Positions 8,042 to 16,197 of a stretch of DNA of 64,000 nt are shown one piece after another. Position numbers and translations under genes: made by a program. The notes under the pieces were generated by a model that was not told where the DNA came from, made no database searches, and was given only the letters and a program-made list of their open reading frames with translations. Numbering within the stretch: position 1 is the first letter of the stretch; every line of letters begins with the position of its first letter. Source of the DNA: Actinomycetota bacterium. Its GTDB lineage: Bacteria; Actinomycetota; Actinomycetes; Streptosporangiales; Streptosporangiaceae. Location of the stretch: the NCBI GenBank assembly GCA_027313705.1, contig DAHVDE010000067.1:62001-126000 (forward strand). Reading direction: 5' to 3'.

Positions 8042-9403
8042 ATGGTTGAGATATATTTCGAGGCTGATGCCGAGACAATGCCCGCCGAAGGGCGTGCCGT
8101 CCTTCAGGGCGAGCGACTGGCCGGGCTCGTCGGCCGGCTGCTGGCTGCCGGGGGATTGCAGGCACGGCGGCTGAGCGAGGCCGGCGTGACCAGCGGCCGT
8201 GACGTCAGCCTTGCCGGCCTGGCCAAGCTGCCGACGACGAGCAAGCAGGACCTGTGGGATCACTACCCGTTCGGCATGCTCGCCGTGCCGCGCAGCGAGG
8301 TCGTCGCCGTGCACGGCTCGAGCGGCACGGGTGGCCGGCCGACGCTCGTTTCTTATTCACGGGCGGACCTGGCCTTGTGGTCACGGATGTGCGCGCGGGC
8401 GCTGGCGGGCGCGGGCGCCGGTCCTGGCACGATCATCCACAACGCCTACGGCTATGGCCTGTTCACCGGCGGGGTCGGCATTCACCAGGGCGCGATCGCG
8501 CTCGGGGCGACCGTTATCCCCGTGTCTGGCGGGATGACCGCCAGGCAGGTGACGCTGATCCGCGACCTGCGTCCTCGGGTGCTTACCTGCACCCCGTCCT
8601 ACGCGATCAGGCTCGGCGAGGCGCTCGCGGCAGCCGGGCTGACCAGGGAAACCGGCCTTTCACTTGAGGTGGGAGTCTTCGGCGCGGAACCCTGGACCGA
8701 GGAGATGCGGGCCAGGATCGGCGAACTCCTCGGCATCCGTGCCCTTGACATCTACGGCCTCTCCGAGGTCATCGGCCCCGGCGTCGCCTGCGAGTGCGCC
8801 ACCGCGGCGGACGGCCTGCACGTCAACGAAGACCATTTCCTTGCCGAGGCGCTAGATCCGCTGACCGGCGAGCCCGTGCCTTACGGCACGCCTGGTGAGC
8901 TGACGTTCACCACGCTGACCAAGGAGGCGATGCCGCTGCTGCGTTACCGCACCGGCGACATAGCGAGCCTGCGGCCCGGCAATTGCGAATGTGGCCGCAC
9001 GCTGGTGAAAATGTCCAAGGTCACCGGCCGCAAGGATGACATGCTGGTGATCAGGGGGGTCAATGTCTACCCGAGCGAGATAGAGCGGGTCTTGCTGGCC
9101 GAGCTCAAAGTGGCGCCTGATTACCTGCTTGTGGTCGACGAAAGGGGCGACCAGCGCGAGCTGATTGCCTGTTGCGAGCCTCTTTCCGCCAGTAACCTCC
9201 CCGGCTCGGCCGCCGGCGGCCAACTCGACCACGGGGCTGGCCTGGGCGCCGCGCTTCAGGCCAGGCTCCGCGACGCGCTTGGCGTCCGCGTCGGCGTCGC
9301 GCTGCTGCCGCCAGGCACCGTCCCGCGCGCCGAGGCAGGCAAGGCGGTGCGAGTCGCCAGGTGGACGGCCGGCGACCCGCCCGTGCCTGGCCTGTCTCGA
9401 TAG
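8042..9403 (+). CDS. Phenylacetate-CoA ligase-like adenylate-forming enzyme
   Basis: ANL-superfamily acyl-CoA ligase of the PaaK type, which activates aryl or related carboxylic acids to CoA thioesters with ATP. Visible: P-loop-like HGSSGTGGRPTLVSYS, Y-G-L-S-E motif (DIYGLSEVIGPGV), the metal-associated Cys pair in NCECGRTL, TGD in RYRTGDIASLR, and a hinge/C-terminal region with GRKDDMLVIRGVNVYPSEIE. 453 residues. ATG 8042 is chosen because AGGAAGAG (8026-8033) lies 8 nt upstream; longer in-frame starts run antisense to the M48 gene. No paa ring-epoxidase genes are nearby, so the substrate is open. Confidence 0.9.
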   Translation: MVEIYFEADAETMPAEGRAVLQGERLAGLVGRLLAAGGLQARRLSEAGVTSGRDVSLAGLAKLPTTSKQDLWDHYPFGMLAVPRSEVVAVHGSSGTGGRPTLVSYSRADLALWSRMCARALAGAGAGPGTIIHNAYGYGLFTGGVGIHQGAIALGATVIPVSGGMTARQVTLIRDLRPRVLTCTPSYAIRLGEALAAAGLTRETGLSLEVGVFGAEPWTEEMRARIGELLGIRALDIYGLSEVIGPGVACECATAADGLHVNEDHFLAEALDPLTGEPVPYGTPGELTFTTLTKEAMPLLRYRTGDIASLRPGNCECGRTLVKMSKVTGRKDDMLVIRGVNVYPSEIERVLLAELKVAPDYLLVVDERGDQRELIACCEPLSASNLPGSAAGGQLDHGAGLGAALQARLRDALGVRVGVALLPPGTVPRAEAGKAVRVARWTAGDPPVPGLSR

Positions 9404-9413
9404 GGTTCCCGGC

Positions 9414-10046
9414 ATGAGCGAGCAGGTGTCGGGGCATTCCGGGGTTCGCGCTGGTCCTTCCGCCAGGCGAATCGGCGTGATGGGCGGGACGTTTGATCCG
9501 GTTCATCATGGGCATCTGGCTGCGGCCAATGAGGCCGGGCACGCGTTCGGCCTTGACGAGGTGGTGTTTGTCCCTGCGGGGCAGCCGTGGCAGAAAAGCG
9601 AGCGCAAGCTCGCGGCCGCGGAAGACAGGTACCTGATGACGGCCATTGCGACCGCCTCGAATCCGAGGTTCTCCGTGAGCCGGATCGAGATCGACCGGCC
9701 AGGTGATACGTACTCCATTGACACGGCACGGGCGCTGCGGTCGGCTTTCGGCGCCGATGCCGAGATCTTCTTCATTGTCGGTGCCGATGCGCTGAGCCGG
9801 CTTGATACCTGGCGTGACCCGCAAGAACTGCTGACGCTGGTGCGATTCATCGGCCTTACCAGGCGGGGGCATCAAATCGCGGTGAACAGCCTGGACGCCG
9901 GCCAGTTCAGCCTGCTCGAGATGCCCGCGCTCGAGATCTCCTCGACCGTATTGCGGGCGAGAGTCAAGGCTGGCTTGCCGATTTCCTATCTCGTGCCTGA
10001 GGGCGTTGTCCAGTACATTGCGAAGCGAGGGCTGTACCGCGATTAG
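9414..10046 (+). CDS. nadD: Nicotinate-nucleotide adenylyltransferase
   Basis: NAD biosynthesis: converts nicotinate mononucleotide and ATP to deamido-NAD. The nucleotidyltransferase signature GGTFDPVHHGH lies near residues 24-34, and ISSTVLRARV is the C-terminal ISSTxIR motif that binds ATP phosphates; 210 residues. ATG 9414 is followed by an unconserved leader of about 20 residues. TAGGGT at 9401-9406 (its TAG is also the stop of the preceding ligase) sits 7 nt before the ATG, so a leaderless start is possible. In many actinobacteria rsfS follows at once; here an ABC transporter pair intervenes. Confidence 0.95.
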   Translation: MSEQVSGHSGVRAGPSARRIGVMGGTFDPVHHGHLAAANEAGHAFGLDEVVFVPAGQPWQKSERKLAAAEDRYLMTAIATASNPRFSVSRIEIDRPGDTYSIDTARALRSAFGADAEIFFIVGADALSRLDTWRDPQELLTLVRFIGLTRRGHQIAVNSLDAGQFSLLEMPALEISSTVLRARVKAGLPISYLVPEGVVQYIAKRGLYRD

Positions 10047-10055
10047 GGAGTGCGA

Positions 10056-10754
10056 GTGCTGCTAGCCGGTGTTGCCAAGCGGTACGGGCTCAGGTCGCCC
10101 TGGGTGGTCCAGGACGTGAGCCTGGAGATCAGGCCGAGGATGCTGGTGCGGTTCGAGGGCAGGAACGGCACTGGCAAGTCGACGTTGCTCCGCCTCGTTG
10201 CCGGGGTGTCCGTGCCGACGAAGGGCACGGTGACCGGGCGGCCGGTCACCGGGTACGTGCCCGAGCGGTTCCCTCCGGCGCTGCCGTTCACGGCTCGGGA
10301 CTATCTGATGCACCTTGGGCGGGTGCACGGCGTGCCCGCCGATGTCCTGCCTGCGCGCGTCGATGCCTGCCTTGACCGCTTCGGCGGGCTTGAGTTCGCC
10401 GGAGTGCCGTTGCGCAAGATGTCCAAGGGCATGTGCCAGAAGGTGGCAATTACCCAGGCACTGCTGCCTGCCCCTGGGCTGCTTGTGCTCGACGAGGCGT
10501 GGACCGGCCTGGATGCGGAGGCTAAGGCCGAGCTTGATGCCGCCGTGGCCGAGCGGATCGCGGCGGGCGGATCGGTGGTTTTCGTGGATCACGATCCGGG
10601 CCGGCTCGCGCATTTGGCGGCCGAGCGGTGGCGGATCGAGCGTGGCATGGCGGTTCGCGTGGCGGCCGATGCAAGTGCCGAGCCGGCCACTCCGCCGCGG
10701 GTGGCGGGAGAAGGCATGCATGTCCGTCATGTTGGGCAAGAACCAGATGAGTGA
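10056..10754 (+). CDS. ABC transporter ATP-binding subunit
   Basis: ATPase of a small two-component ABC system. Walker A GRNGTGKST, a divergent signature (LRKMSKGMCQKVAI instead of LSGGQ), Walker B LLVLDEAW and an H-loop (VVFVDHD) are present; 232 residues. GTG 10056 is favoured over GTG 10050 because AGGGAG at 10045-10050 is correctly spaced only for 10056. It lies 9 nt after nadD and 16 nt before its membrane partner. Substrate unknown; the short form resembles the ABC-2 exporters of lipids, lantibiotics or drugs. Confidence 0.9.
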   Translation: MLLAGVAKRYGLRSPWVVQDVSLEIRPRMLVRFEGRNGTGKSTLLRLVAGVSVPTKGTVTGRPVTGYVPERFPPALPFTARDYLMHLGRVHGVPADVLPARVDACLDRFGGLEFAGVPLRKMSKGMCQKVAITQALLPAPGLLVLDEAWTGLDAEAKAELDAAVAERIAAGGSVVFVDHDPGRLAHLAAERWRIERGMAVRVAADASAEPATPPRVAGEGMHVRHVGQEPDE

Positions 10755-10770
10755 CCAAAAGGGAGCCTGA

Positions 10771-11472
10771 GTGTTCGCGCTTGCCAGGTACCAGGTGTCG
10801 CTGCTCTTGCGGTCGCACCGGTGGATCCCGGCCGCCGTTATCTACCTGATCGGCGTCGCTGGCCTTGGCGGGGCAGGTGGTTCCGCGGCGGGGCATGGCA
10901 TGGCGCTGCCTGCTGGCCTTAGCTGGAGCGCGCTGATGCTGGTGCCAAGCGCCGCCTGGCTGACCAGGTCGGTACTGACGGCCGAGCCGCCTGCCGCCAG
11001 GGCCGTGGTCGCCGCGGCGGCTGGCCCGCGCCGCGCCCAGCTTGCCGCGCTCGGCGCGGCCCTCTGCTCCGCCGCGGTGTTCGGGCTGGCGGGCGTGATC
11101 TGGGAACTGGCGACCTGCGGCGTGGTCCGTGCGCAAGTGACCAACAGCGTCCTGATTGGCGCGACCGCCGCTGACCTCGGGCGAGGGCTTAGCACGGCGC
11201 TGATCTGCCTGCTGGTCGGCTCGGCGATCGGCGCCCTGTGCAACCCGCCGGTGATCAGCAGGCCGGCCGCAAGCATGCTCGCCAGCACGGCGGCGGTGGT
11301 GCTCGGCCTCGTCTGGAGCGTGTCGCCGGCCAACGCGGCGGTGCGCAGCGGTTACAGCGCCACTCCCAGCCCGTGGCTGACCAGCCTGGGCGTGCCGGTC
11401 GTCGTGGCTTTGGCGCTGTTCGCGCTAGCGTGGAGTATTTCGGCGCGAGTTGCGGCGCGGCGCTGTGGCTGA
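10771..11472 (+). CDS. ABC-2-like membrane subunit
   Basis: 233-residue integral membrane protein with about six hydrophobic segments (for example WIPAAVIYLIGVAGLGG, LSTALICLLVGSAIGAL and VPVVVALALFALAWSI), directly downstream of the ATP-binding subunit. GGGAG precedes the GTG start. No family motif is recognisable, so assignment as the permease rests on topology and position. The pair is inserted between nadD and rsfS. Confidence 0.78.
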   Translation: MFALARYQVSLLLRSHRWIPAAVIYLIGVAGLGGAGGSAAGHGMALPAGLSWSALMLVPSAAWLTRSVLTAEPPAARAVVAAAAGPRRAQLAALGAALCSAAVFGLAGVIWELATCGVVRAQVTNSVLIGATAADLGRGLSTALICLLVGSAIGALCNPPVISRPAASMLASTAAVVLGLVWSVSPANAAVRSGYSATPSPWLTSLGVPVVVALALFALAWSISARVAARRCG

Positions 11473-11546
11473 AGTTGGGCAAGCGCTGGCCGGCGGATAC
11501 GCTGAAAGAGCCGCTGTGGTGTTATGCCGGGTTCGGAGGTCGCGGC

Positions 11547-11578
11547 CCAACCTGTGCCGCAACCAACCTGTGCCGCAA
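11547..11578. repeat. Two-copy tandem repeat, 16-bp unit
   Basis: CCAACCTGTGCCGCAA at 11547-11562 is repeated exactly at 11563-11578. It lies in the 148-nt gap between the ABC membrane subunit and rsfS, upstream of the rsfS ribosome site. Confidence 0.93.
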
Positions 11579-11620
11579 GCTTGTTCCGCCGCAGCCTGAA
11601 TCAAGGAGGGTACGCAGCGT

Positions 11621-12019
11621 TTGACTGCCACCGACCGGGCCACCGAGCTCGTCCAGATCGCGGCCCTGGCCGCGTCTGACAAGCTGGCCACCGACATCAT
11701 TGCCTATGACGTCAGCGAGCAACTGGTCATCACCGATGCGTTCTTGCTCTGCTCGGCACCCAACGACCGGCAGGTACGCGCGATCGTCGACGAGATCGAG
11801 GAACGGCTAGCCAAAGCGGGAGCCAAGCCCGTTCGCCGCGAAGGCGAGCGGGAGGGCCGCTGGGTGCTGCTCGACTACATCGACGTCGTGGTGCACGTAC
11901 AGCATTCGGAAGAGCGGGTCTTCTACGCGCTCGAGCGGTTGTGGAAAGACTGCCCGCAGATCGAGTTGCCTGAGGCGGTGACCGCCGCGGCGGCGCAGGC
12001 CAGCCGGGGCCGGCTCTGA
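11621..12019 (+). CDS. rsfS: Ribosome silencing factor RsfS
   Basis: Binds ribosomal protein uL14 and blocks joining of subunits when nutrients are short. The 132-residue protein carries the family core AAxDKLATDIIAYDVSEQL, SAPNDRQVRAI and WVLLDYIDVVVHV. Start is TTG 11621 with AAGGAGGG at 11603-11610. The stop TGA overlaps the preferred CTG start of the downstream phosphatase. Length and motifs are normal for the family. Confidence 0.95.
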   Translation: MTATDRATELVQIAALAASDKLATDIIAYDVSEQLVITDAFLLCSAPNDRQVRAIVDEIEERLAKAGAKPVRREGEREGRWVLLDYIDVVVHVQHSEERVFYALERLWKDCPQIELPEAVTAAAAQASRGRL

Positions 12020-12666
12020 GCGCCCCGGCCGCCCCGCACGCGAGCCTGCTCCGGCTGGTGCTCTGGCGGCACGGCCAGACGACATACAACGCCGAGCGCA
12101 GGTTCCAGGGTCAGCTTGACGTGCCGCTCAACGCGCTCGGACGGCTCCAGGCGCAGCGCGCCGCGCGGCATCTCGCGCAGCTCAAGCCGGCCGCGATCTG
12201 GTCTTCCGATCTGAGCAGGGCCAGTAGCACCGCCGCCGCCCTGGCCGGGCTGACCGGGCTCAAGGTGCACCTGGACAAGGACTTGCGTGAGCGGCAGGGC
12301 GGAGCCTGGGAGGGCCTCACCACCGAAGAGATCAGGGAAAAGTATCCGGACGAGCTTGCCAAATGGGATCCGCCTGGCGGCGAGCCGGTCGCGGCGGTTG
12401 CCGAGCGGACCTCGGCGGCCCTGCTGCGCATCGCCGCTGGCGCCGGCGCGGACTCGCTGATCGTGGTAGTCGGCCATGGAGCCTCGCTGACCTGGGGCAT
12501 GTCGCGGCTGCTCGGCCTCGACGAGCGCGTCACCGGCGGGCTGGCGAACTGCTGCTGGTGCCTGCTTTCCCGCCGCGGCGACGGCGGCCGCTGGCGATTG
12601 CTCGAGTACAACGTGGGCGCGCTCCCCGAGCCGGTGGAAGTCGCCGAACTGGGCGACGAAGCCTGA
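12016..12666 (+). CDS. Histidine phosphatase family protein (probable CTG start)
   Basis: Phosphoglycerate-mutase-like phosphatase. LWRHGQTTYN carries the phosphorylated His, SSDLSRASSTA and the LRERQGGAWEGL segment follow, and VVVGHGAS carries the second active-site His. The first ATG/GTG/TTG is GTG 12058, only three codons before RHG, which would delete the first beta strand (LLRLVLW). In-frame sequence extends to CTG 12016, which overlaps the rsfS stop as CTGA, the same geometry as the common ATGA/GTGA overlaps. From there the product is 216 residues with an N-terminus SAPAAPHASLLRLVLWRHG. Substrate unknown; the rsfS-phosphatase pairing is common in actinobacteria. Confidence 0.85.
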   Translation: MSAPAAPHASLLRLVLWRHGQTTYNAERRFQGQLDVPLNALGRLQAQRAARHLAQLKPAAIWSSDLSRASSTAAALAGLTGLKVHLDKDLRERQGGAWEGLTTEEIREKYPDELAKWDPPGGEPVAAVAERTSAALLRIAAGAGADSLIVVVGHGASLTWGMSRLLGLDERVTGGLANCCWCLLSRRGDGGRWRLLEYNVGALPEPVEVAELGDEA

Positions 12667-12683
12667 CCTAGCCGCCCGCCAGT

Positions 12684-12702
12684 ACCAGGGACCCCTGGTC
12701 CC
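12684..12702 (+). terminator. Possible hairpin after the phosphatase gene
   Basis: GGGACC (12688-12693) and GGTCCC (12697-12702) form a short perfect stem with a 3-nt loop, and ACCAGG/CCTGGT offers an alternative stem. It lies 20-35 nt after the stop codon. No T-tract follows. Confidence 0.3.
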
Positions 12703-12831
12703 GGTGCCCTGCCCAGTCGCTGCAAAGGATTGCAGGACATTCACCTCAGGTCCGTTGTCATATTCTTGTCAGGTTTCTCGGCAAGCTGGAAAGCTGTGCA
12801 AAGTCTGACCTGCGCGGATCATCGTGACCCA

Positions 12832-12863
12832 GGTAAATTGATACGGGTAAATTGCCGATCGGC
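12832..12863. promoter_or_regulatory. Direct repeats and palindrome upstream of the 164-residue ORF
   Basis: GGTAAATTG occurs at 12832-12840 and 12846-12854 (period 14), followed by the palindrome GCCGATCGGC at 12854-12863. They lie 35-65 nt before the next start codon in an unusually AT-rich stretch and may be a regulator site. The remainder of 12667-12898 shows no gene. Confidence 0.35.
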
Positions 12864-12898
12864 AAGTCAGGATCGGCGTCATAGCGACAGGGGAAATT

Positions 12899-13393
12899 GT
12901 GATCGGTAATGAACATTTCGATCATTTAATAGCATCTGCTCCGGTCAACTTTGACGTGGCGGAAATGCGCTGGGCAGGGCTGGCTCAGTTGCTGGCTCAA
13001 GTCGGCATCAGCTCGTCGACCATAGTCGCGGTCAGCTGGTGCAGCGTCGGGCTTGGGGATATCGAGGCGCTCACCGACGAGCCTGGCCTCACCATGATTC
13101 ACCGCCACGGCGTGCTCAGCTCGGCGGGTCGTCTTAAGCCGGGCGGCGCCGGGGTGGAGCACTATGCGATCGACTTCCGCCAGTGCCGTCGCATCGCCGG
13201 CGTCGACACCAGCGACGGGCACGGATTCGGCAAGTACTGCATCGAGTTCCTCGGCTCAGGCGGTGTCCTGGTCGGCCGGCTGCAGTGGAGCTGGTGGACC
13301 AGGTTGTTCTGGCGCCCCCGTGCCAGGATCACCGCTGCCGAATCGGAACGTGACCGGATACTGAACGTCATCAAGGCCCTGGTGCCGTTATGA
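12899..13393 (+). CDS. Protein of unknown function, 164 residues
   Basis: Not recognised. The protein has an N-terminal helical part (EMRWAGLAQLLAQVGISSSTIVAV) and a beta-rich remainder ending in LVGRLQWSWWTRLFWRPRAR followed by a helix. This order resembles bacterial PH-like domains used to judge membrane or lipid contact, but that is only a guess. GTG 12899 follows CAGGGGAAATT, a usable ribosome site. Third-position GC is high throughout, which supports coding. It is isolated between the phosphatase and a terminator. Confidence 0.6.
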   Translation: MIGNEHFDHLIASAPVNFDVAEMRWAGLAQLLAQVGISSSTIVAVSWCSVGLGDIEALTDEPGLTMIHRHGVLSSAGRLKPGGAGVEHYAIDFRQCRRIAGVDTSDGHGFGKYCIEFLGSGGVLVGRLQWSWWTRLFWRPRARITAAESERDRILNVIKALVPL

Positions 13394-13398
13394 GGCTG

Positions 13399-13449
13399 CC
13401 GGCAGGCCAGGCCCGGGGAGCCCGCCGCCCCCCGGCCCTGGCCTGCCGG
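13399..13449. terminator. Bidirectional terminator hairpin
   Basis: CCGGCAGGCCAGG (13399-13411) pairs with CCTGGCCTGCCGG (13437-13449), giving a 13-bp perfect stem, with further GC pairing inside the loop. It sits between two convergent genes and would serve both. No T-tract, as is common in high-GC genomes. Confidence 0.72.
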
Positions 13450-13461
13450 CCCGGTGGCCGG

Positions 13462-14946
13462 TTACTCCACCAGGTCGTCAACTGGCTTCACGCCGGCCGT
13501 TCCCCGGCGCAGTCTCCGCAGCAGCCCGCCGAAGTACCAGAGCGCGGCGAGGATCGCGCCGTAGCCGAGCACCTTGTCGGCGCCGTGGAACGCGGCGGGC
13601 AGCGAGAGCACGAGCATGATCAGGAACGTGTAGGCCAGGACGAACCCGATGACGGGCCAGGCCCAGCGGCCGAGCGTGAAGGCACCGGGGATGGCATCGG
13701 CGGCACGGCGCTTGACCGCGTAGGCGATGGTGATCAGGAAGTAGATGATGTAAGGGATGATCGCGGTGGCGCCGACGAGCGTGCCGAAGGCACTGGCCTG
13801 AAGGTAGCCGTACCACATGACGGCGAGGTCGATGACGCCGAAGACCAGCAGGGCGATGACCGGGGTCTGGCTCCTCGGGTTGACCCGCCGCAGCCACTTG
13901 CTGAACGGCACCATGTTGTCCCGCGCGAGTGAGTAGCACAACCTTGCCTGGGCGCCTGAGCCGACGACCAGGATCGCGAACATCGAGAACACCACGAACG
14001 CGATGAAGACCTTGACCAGCCATCCGGGCAGCCAGTAGCTGGCGATGGTCAGCAAGGGCAGCGGGGAGCTCTCCACCGACTTCAGGCTGGGGATCGCGAC
14101 GGTGAAGCCGATGAGCGCGACCATGCCGAGTACCGCCGAGAGGAAGACGGCCCAGATGACGCCGCGCGGGACGCTGCGCACCGGGTTGACGGCGTCCTCG
14201 GACATGTCGGCGGCCAGTTCGAACCCGACCAGGGTGAACGCGCCGAGCAGTCCGGCAAGCGCGAACGCGTACCAGGTCGGGTTGTGCACGATCGAGGTGG
14301 TGCTGGTCAGGATGCTGCCGCCGTAGGGCGTCGGCTTGGCGTGCAAGCCCCACAAGACAAGCAGCAGCACGCCGAACACCACGGTGCCGATGATCTCGGT
14401 GAACACGGCGACGTTGTTGACCCTGGCGGCGACCTGGATGCTGATGATGTTGATCACCACGGGCAGCAGCATCAAGATGACCGCGACGGACAAGACCAGC
14501 CGCGGGCTCGGCGTGCTGATGCCGAACTCGCTGAGCAGCAGTGGCGAGGCGACTTCGAGCATGATCGCCCCGCCGCCGACCGCCATGTAAAGAAGTCCGG
14601 CGAAGCCGACGAACCAGCCGTAGGTCGGGTTCACCAGCCGGGCGCTCCACTGATAGGCGTAGCCGGCCAGCGGGATCCTGGTGCCAAGCTCGGCGACCAC
14701 CAGCGCGATGGCCAGGTTGCCCACGCCGACGATCGGCCAGGTCCAGATCGAGGCCGGGCCCCAGTTGGTCAGGCCGAAACTGTAGTTGAGGAAAATCCCA
14801 GTGGTAATGGAGATGATCGAGAACGCGATCGCGAACATCGAGAAGAACTTCAGCGATCGCCGCAGCTCAGGCTGGTAGCCGGCGCGTTCGACCAGGGCGT
14901 CGGCCGAGTCGGCCGAGCGTGCCGGATCATCTAGGGTGCTGGACAT
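13462..14946 (-). CDS. APC-family amino acid/amine permease
   Basis: 494-residue, roughly 12-helix transporter of the amino acid-polyamine-organocation superfamily. The first helix carries FSIISITTGIF, the unwound substrate-binding segment typical of APC proteins, and a long soluble N-terminus precedes it. It is the last gene of a four-gene operon, 15 nt after the aminotransferase. Import of an amino compound fits with a transaminase, kinase and aldolase acting next. The specific substrate is not predictable. Confidence 0.9.
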   Translation of the reverse strand: MSSTLDDPARSADSADALVERAGYQPELRRSLKFFSMFAIAFSIISITTGIFLNYSFGLTNWGPASIWTWPIVGVGNLAIALVVAELGTRIPLAGYAYQWSARLVNPTYGWFVGFAGLLYMAVGGGAIMLEVASPLLLSEFGISTPSPRLVLSVAVILMLLPVVINIISIQVAARVNNVAVFTEIIGTVVFGVLLLVLWGLHAKPTPYGGSILTSTTSIVHNPTWYAFALAGLLGAFTLVGFELAADMSEDAVNPVRSVPRGVIWAVFLSAVLGMVALIGFTVAIPSLKSVESSPLPLLTIASYWLPGWLVKVFIAFVVFSMFAILVVGSGAQARLCYSLARDNMVPFSKWLRRVNPRSQTPVIALLVFGVIDLAVMWYGYLQASAFGTLVGATAIIPYIIYFLITIAYAVKRRAADAIPGAFTLGRWAWPVIGFVLAYTFLIMLVLSLPAAFHGADKVLGYGAILAALWYFGGLLRRLRRGTAGVKPVDDLVE

Positions 14947-14961
14947 TACACCGTTCCTTTA

Positions 14962-16197
14962 CTATCCAAGGTGCTTGCGCACGGCTGCGAATGCCTCGTC
15001 TGCGGCCGCTAGCGCGGCCGCCACGTCGTCGTCGGTCATCGCTGCCGAGACGAACCAGTTGTGCCTGGGATGCAGGTACGCCCCGCGCTCGAGTGCGCGC
15101 GCGGCGAACAACCTGCCGAGCGTGTAGTCCTCGTCGCCCGCGAACGTCAGGTAGGGCATCTGCACCGGGCCGGTGTAGTTGATTTCCAGCCCCCAGGACG
15201 CGGCCTGGGCCACGATGCCGTCACGCAGCGCCGTGCCCGCCCGCTCCATTGCCTCGATGCCGCCCTCCTCTCGAAGTGCATTGATCGTCGCTATCCCTGC
15301 GGCCATCGGCACCGCAGCGAACCAGAAAGACCCGGTTACGTAGATCTCGCTGGCCCCGGCGCGGAACGCCTCGCTGCCGAGCACGGCGGCCAGGGGGTAA
15401 CCGTTGGCGATGGCCTTGCTCCACGCGGATAGGTCGGGGTCGACGCCGATCGGCTCCCAGCTCGACCCGAGCGCCATCCGGAACCCGCAGCGGACGTCGT
15501 CGAGGATCAGCGCCGCTCCGGTCGCGTCGCACAGTTCGCGCAGCCCGCGCGCGAACGCGGGATCGACAAGCTCCTGGTCGATCCCGGCATCGTGCTTGAA
15601 CGGAGAAACCACGATGGCCGCGAGGTCAGAGCCGGCTTCCTCGACCGCGGCCCGCGCGCTGGCCAGGTCGTTGAAGGTGTAGTGGCCAAGGTTGACGCGG
15701 TCAGCCTCCGTCACCCCGGCCGGCCTTGGCGTGCACCAGGGCAGCGCCCCGTGATAGGCGCCGTGCGCGACGAGGATCCGGTTCCTGCCGGTGGCAGCTC
15801 GCGCGATCGTGCAGCACATCGTCGTGGCGTCCGTGCCGTTCTTGGCGAACATGGCCCAGTCGGCGTGCCTGACCGTCGCCACGAAGAGCTCGGCAAGCTC
15901 GACCATCGCCGGCGCGGGCCCGTTCTGGCAGTCGGCAAGCGCCGCCTGCGCTCGCGCCGCTTCCTCGACCCTGGGGTGCTGGTGACCGAGTACGACGGGA
16001 CCGTAACTGCACATCAGGTCGACGTAGGAGTTCCCGTCAGCGTCCCAGACGCGCGCGCCCTTCCCGCCGGCCATGAACTGCGGGTACTGGGCCGGAAGCG
16101 GGTTAGCCGACTGATGCCCGTACATGCCGCCCGGAATGACCGCGGCGGCCCGGCGGCGCAATTCCCCGTCTGCGGTCCTGTTGCGTGCGTCAGTCAT
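14962..16197 (-). CDS. Class III PLP aminotransferase (glutamate-1-semialdehyde aminomutase-like)
   Basis: 411-residue fold-type I PLP enzyme. MCSYGPVVLGHQHP and FAKNGTDATT are characteristic of the GSA-aminomutase branch, ILDDVRCGFR holds the PLP-binding Asp, and SAWSKAIANGYPLAAVLG holds the Schiff-base Lys. It starts with ATG 16197, overlapping the kinase stop by 4 nt (ATGA). Because it sits between an amine permease and a sugar kinase plus aldolase, it more likely deaminates an imported amino compound than makes haem precursors; no other 5-aminolevulinate gene is beside it. Confidence 0.9.
   Translation of the reverse strand: MTDARNRTADGELRRRAAAVIPGGMYGHQSANPLPAQYPQFMAGGKGARVWDADGNSYVDLMCSYGPVVLGHQHPRVEEAARAQAALADCQNGPAPAMVELAELFVATVRHADWAMFAKNGTDATTMCCTIARAATGRNRILVAHGAYHGALPWCTPRPAGVTEADRVNLGHYTFNDLASARAAVEEAGSDLAAIVVSPFKHDAGIDQELVDPAFARGLRELCDATGAALILDDVRCGFRMALGSSWEPIGVDPDLSAWSKAIANGYPLAAVLGSEAFRAGASEIYVTGSFWFAAVPMAAGIATINALREEGGIEAMERAGTALRDGIVAQAASWGLEINYTGPVQMPYLTFAGDEDYTLGRLFAARALERGAYLHPRHNWFVSAAMTDDDVAAALAAADEAFAAVRKHLG

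Noticed and set aside
14962-16197. Aminotransferase as hemL for the nearby hemC
   Set aside because: It belongs to a tight operon with a kinase, aldolase and permease and is transcribed away from hemC; the haem link is coincidental unless shown otherwise.
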